Position numbers and translations under genes: made by a program. Under the pieces are notes generated by a model. It had not been told where the DNA came from. It saw only the letters and a list, made by a program, of their open reading frames with translations, and made no database searches. DNA of 6,457 nt from Acidobacteriota bacterium. GTDB lineage: Bacteria; Acidobacteriota; Polarisedimenticolia; Gp22-AA2. Below, piece after piece: positions 6,455 to 6,457 of the stretch (position 1 is its first letter; each line of letters opens with the position of its first letter). The stretch is taken from assembly GCA_027297005.1 (NCBI GenBank), contig JAPUIN010000409.1:1-6457 (forward strand), in the 5' to 3' direction.

Positions 6455-6457
6455 GGA

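Overview
The window is a GC-rich (roughly 60-65% by eye) bacterial segment with four genes, all on the + strand and closely spaced, and about 120 bases of non-coding DNA at the right edge. In order they are: the 3' part of a PqqD-like peptide-recognition protein (3-248), a radical SAM protein with a reduced SPASM-type C-terminus (250-1347), a very large secreted gingipain-like (family C25) cysteine protease carrying four fibronectin type III modules (1419-5696), and an ECF-type RNA polymerase sigma factor (5720-6340). I see no tRNA, rRNA, CRISPR array, insertion sequence or phage gene.

The host is probably a Gram-negative or otherwise diderm bacterium from a lineage outside the common model groups. 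A C25 protease with a propeptide, a PorU-like middle region and FN3 tails is reminiscent of the Bacteroidota-related or Eisenbacteria/Zixibacteria/Acidobacteriota type of environmental genome. That placement is inference from protein style and base composition only. The sequence also carries an unusually high number of GATC tetramers (about 98 by hand count).

The PqqD-like protein and the radical SAM enzyme are separated by one base and almost certainly work as a pair. The small protein would hold the leader of a ribosomally made peptide while the enzyme modifies its core. No precursor peptide is visible, so if one exists it most likely lies to the left of the window. The protease begins 71 bases after the radical SAM gene and has a signal peptide, a C25 propeptide-like region, a His897/Cys931 dyad with gingipain-like spacing, and FN3 modules. 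It is therefore an exported enzyme, and whether it belongs to the peptide-modification pathway or is just a neighbour cannot be settled here. The sigma factor follows 23 bases later. An AT-rich patch at the 3' end of the protease gene contains an ECF-style promoter pattern, which suggests the sigma factor may be autoregulated from inside the upstream gene.

The most interesting points are the combination of RiPP-type maturation genes with a C25 protease and an ECF regulator, the reduced cysteine set of the SPASM region, the single cysteine in the first thousand residues of the protease, a 19-base exact repeat shared by the PqqD-like and radical SAM genes, and the GATC excess.
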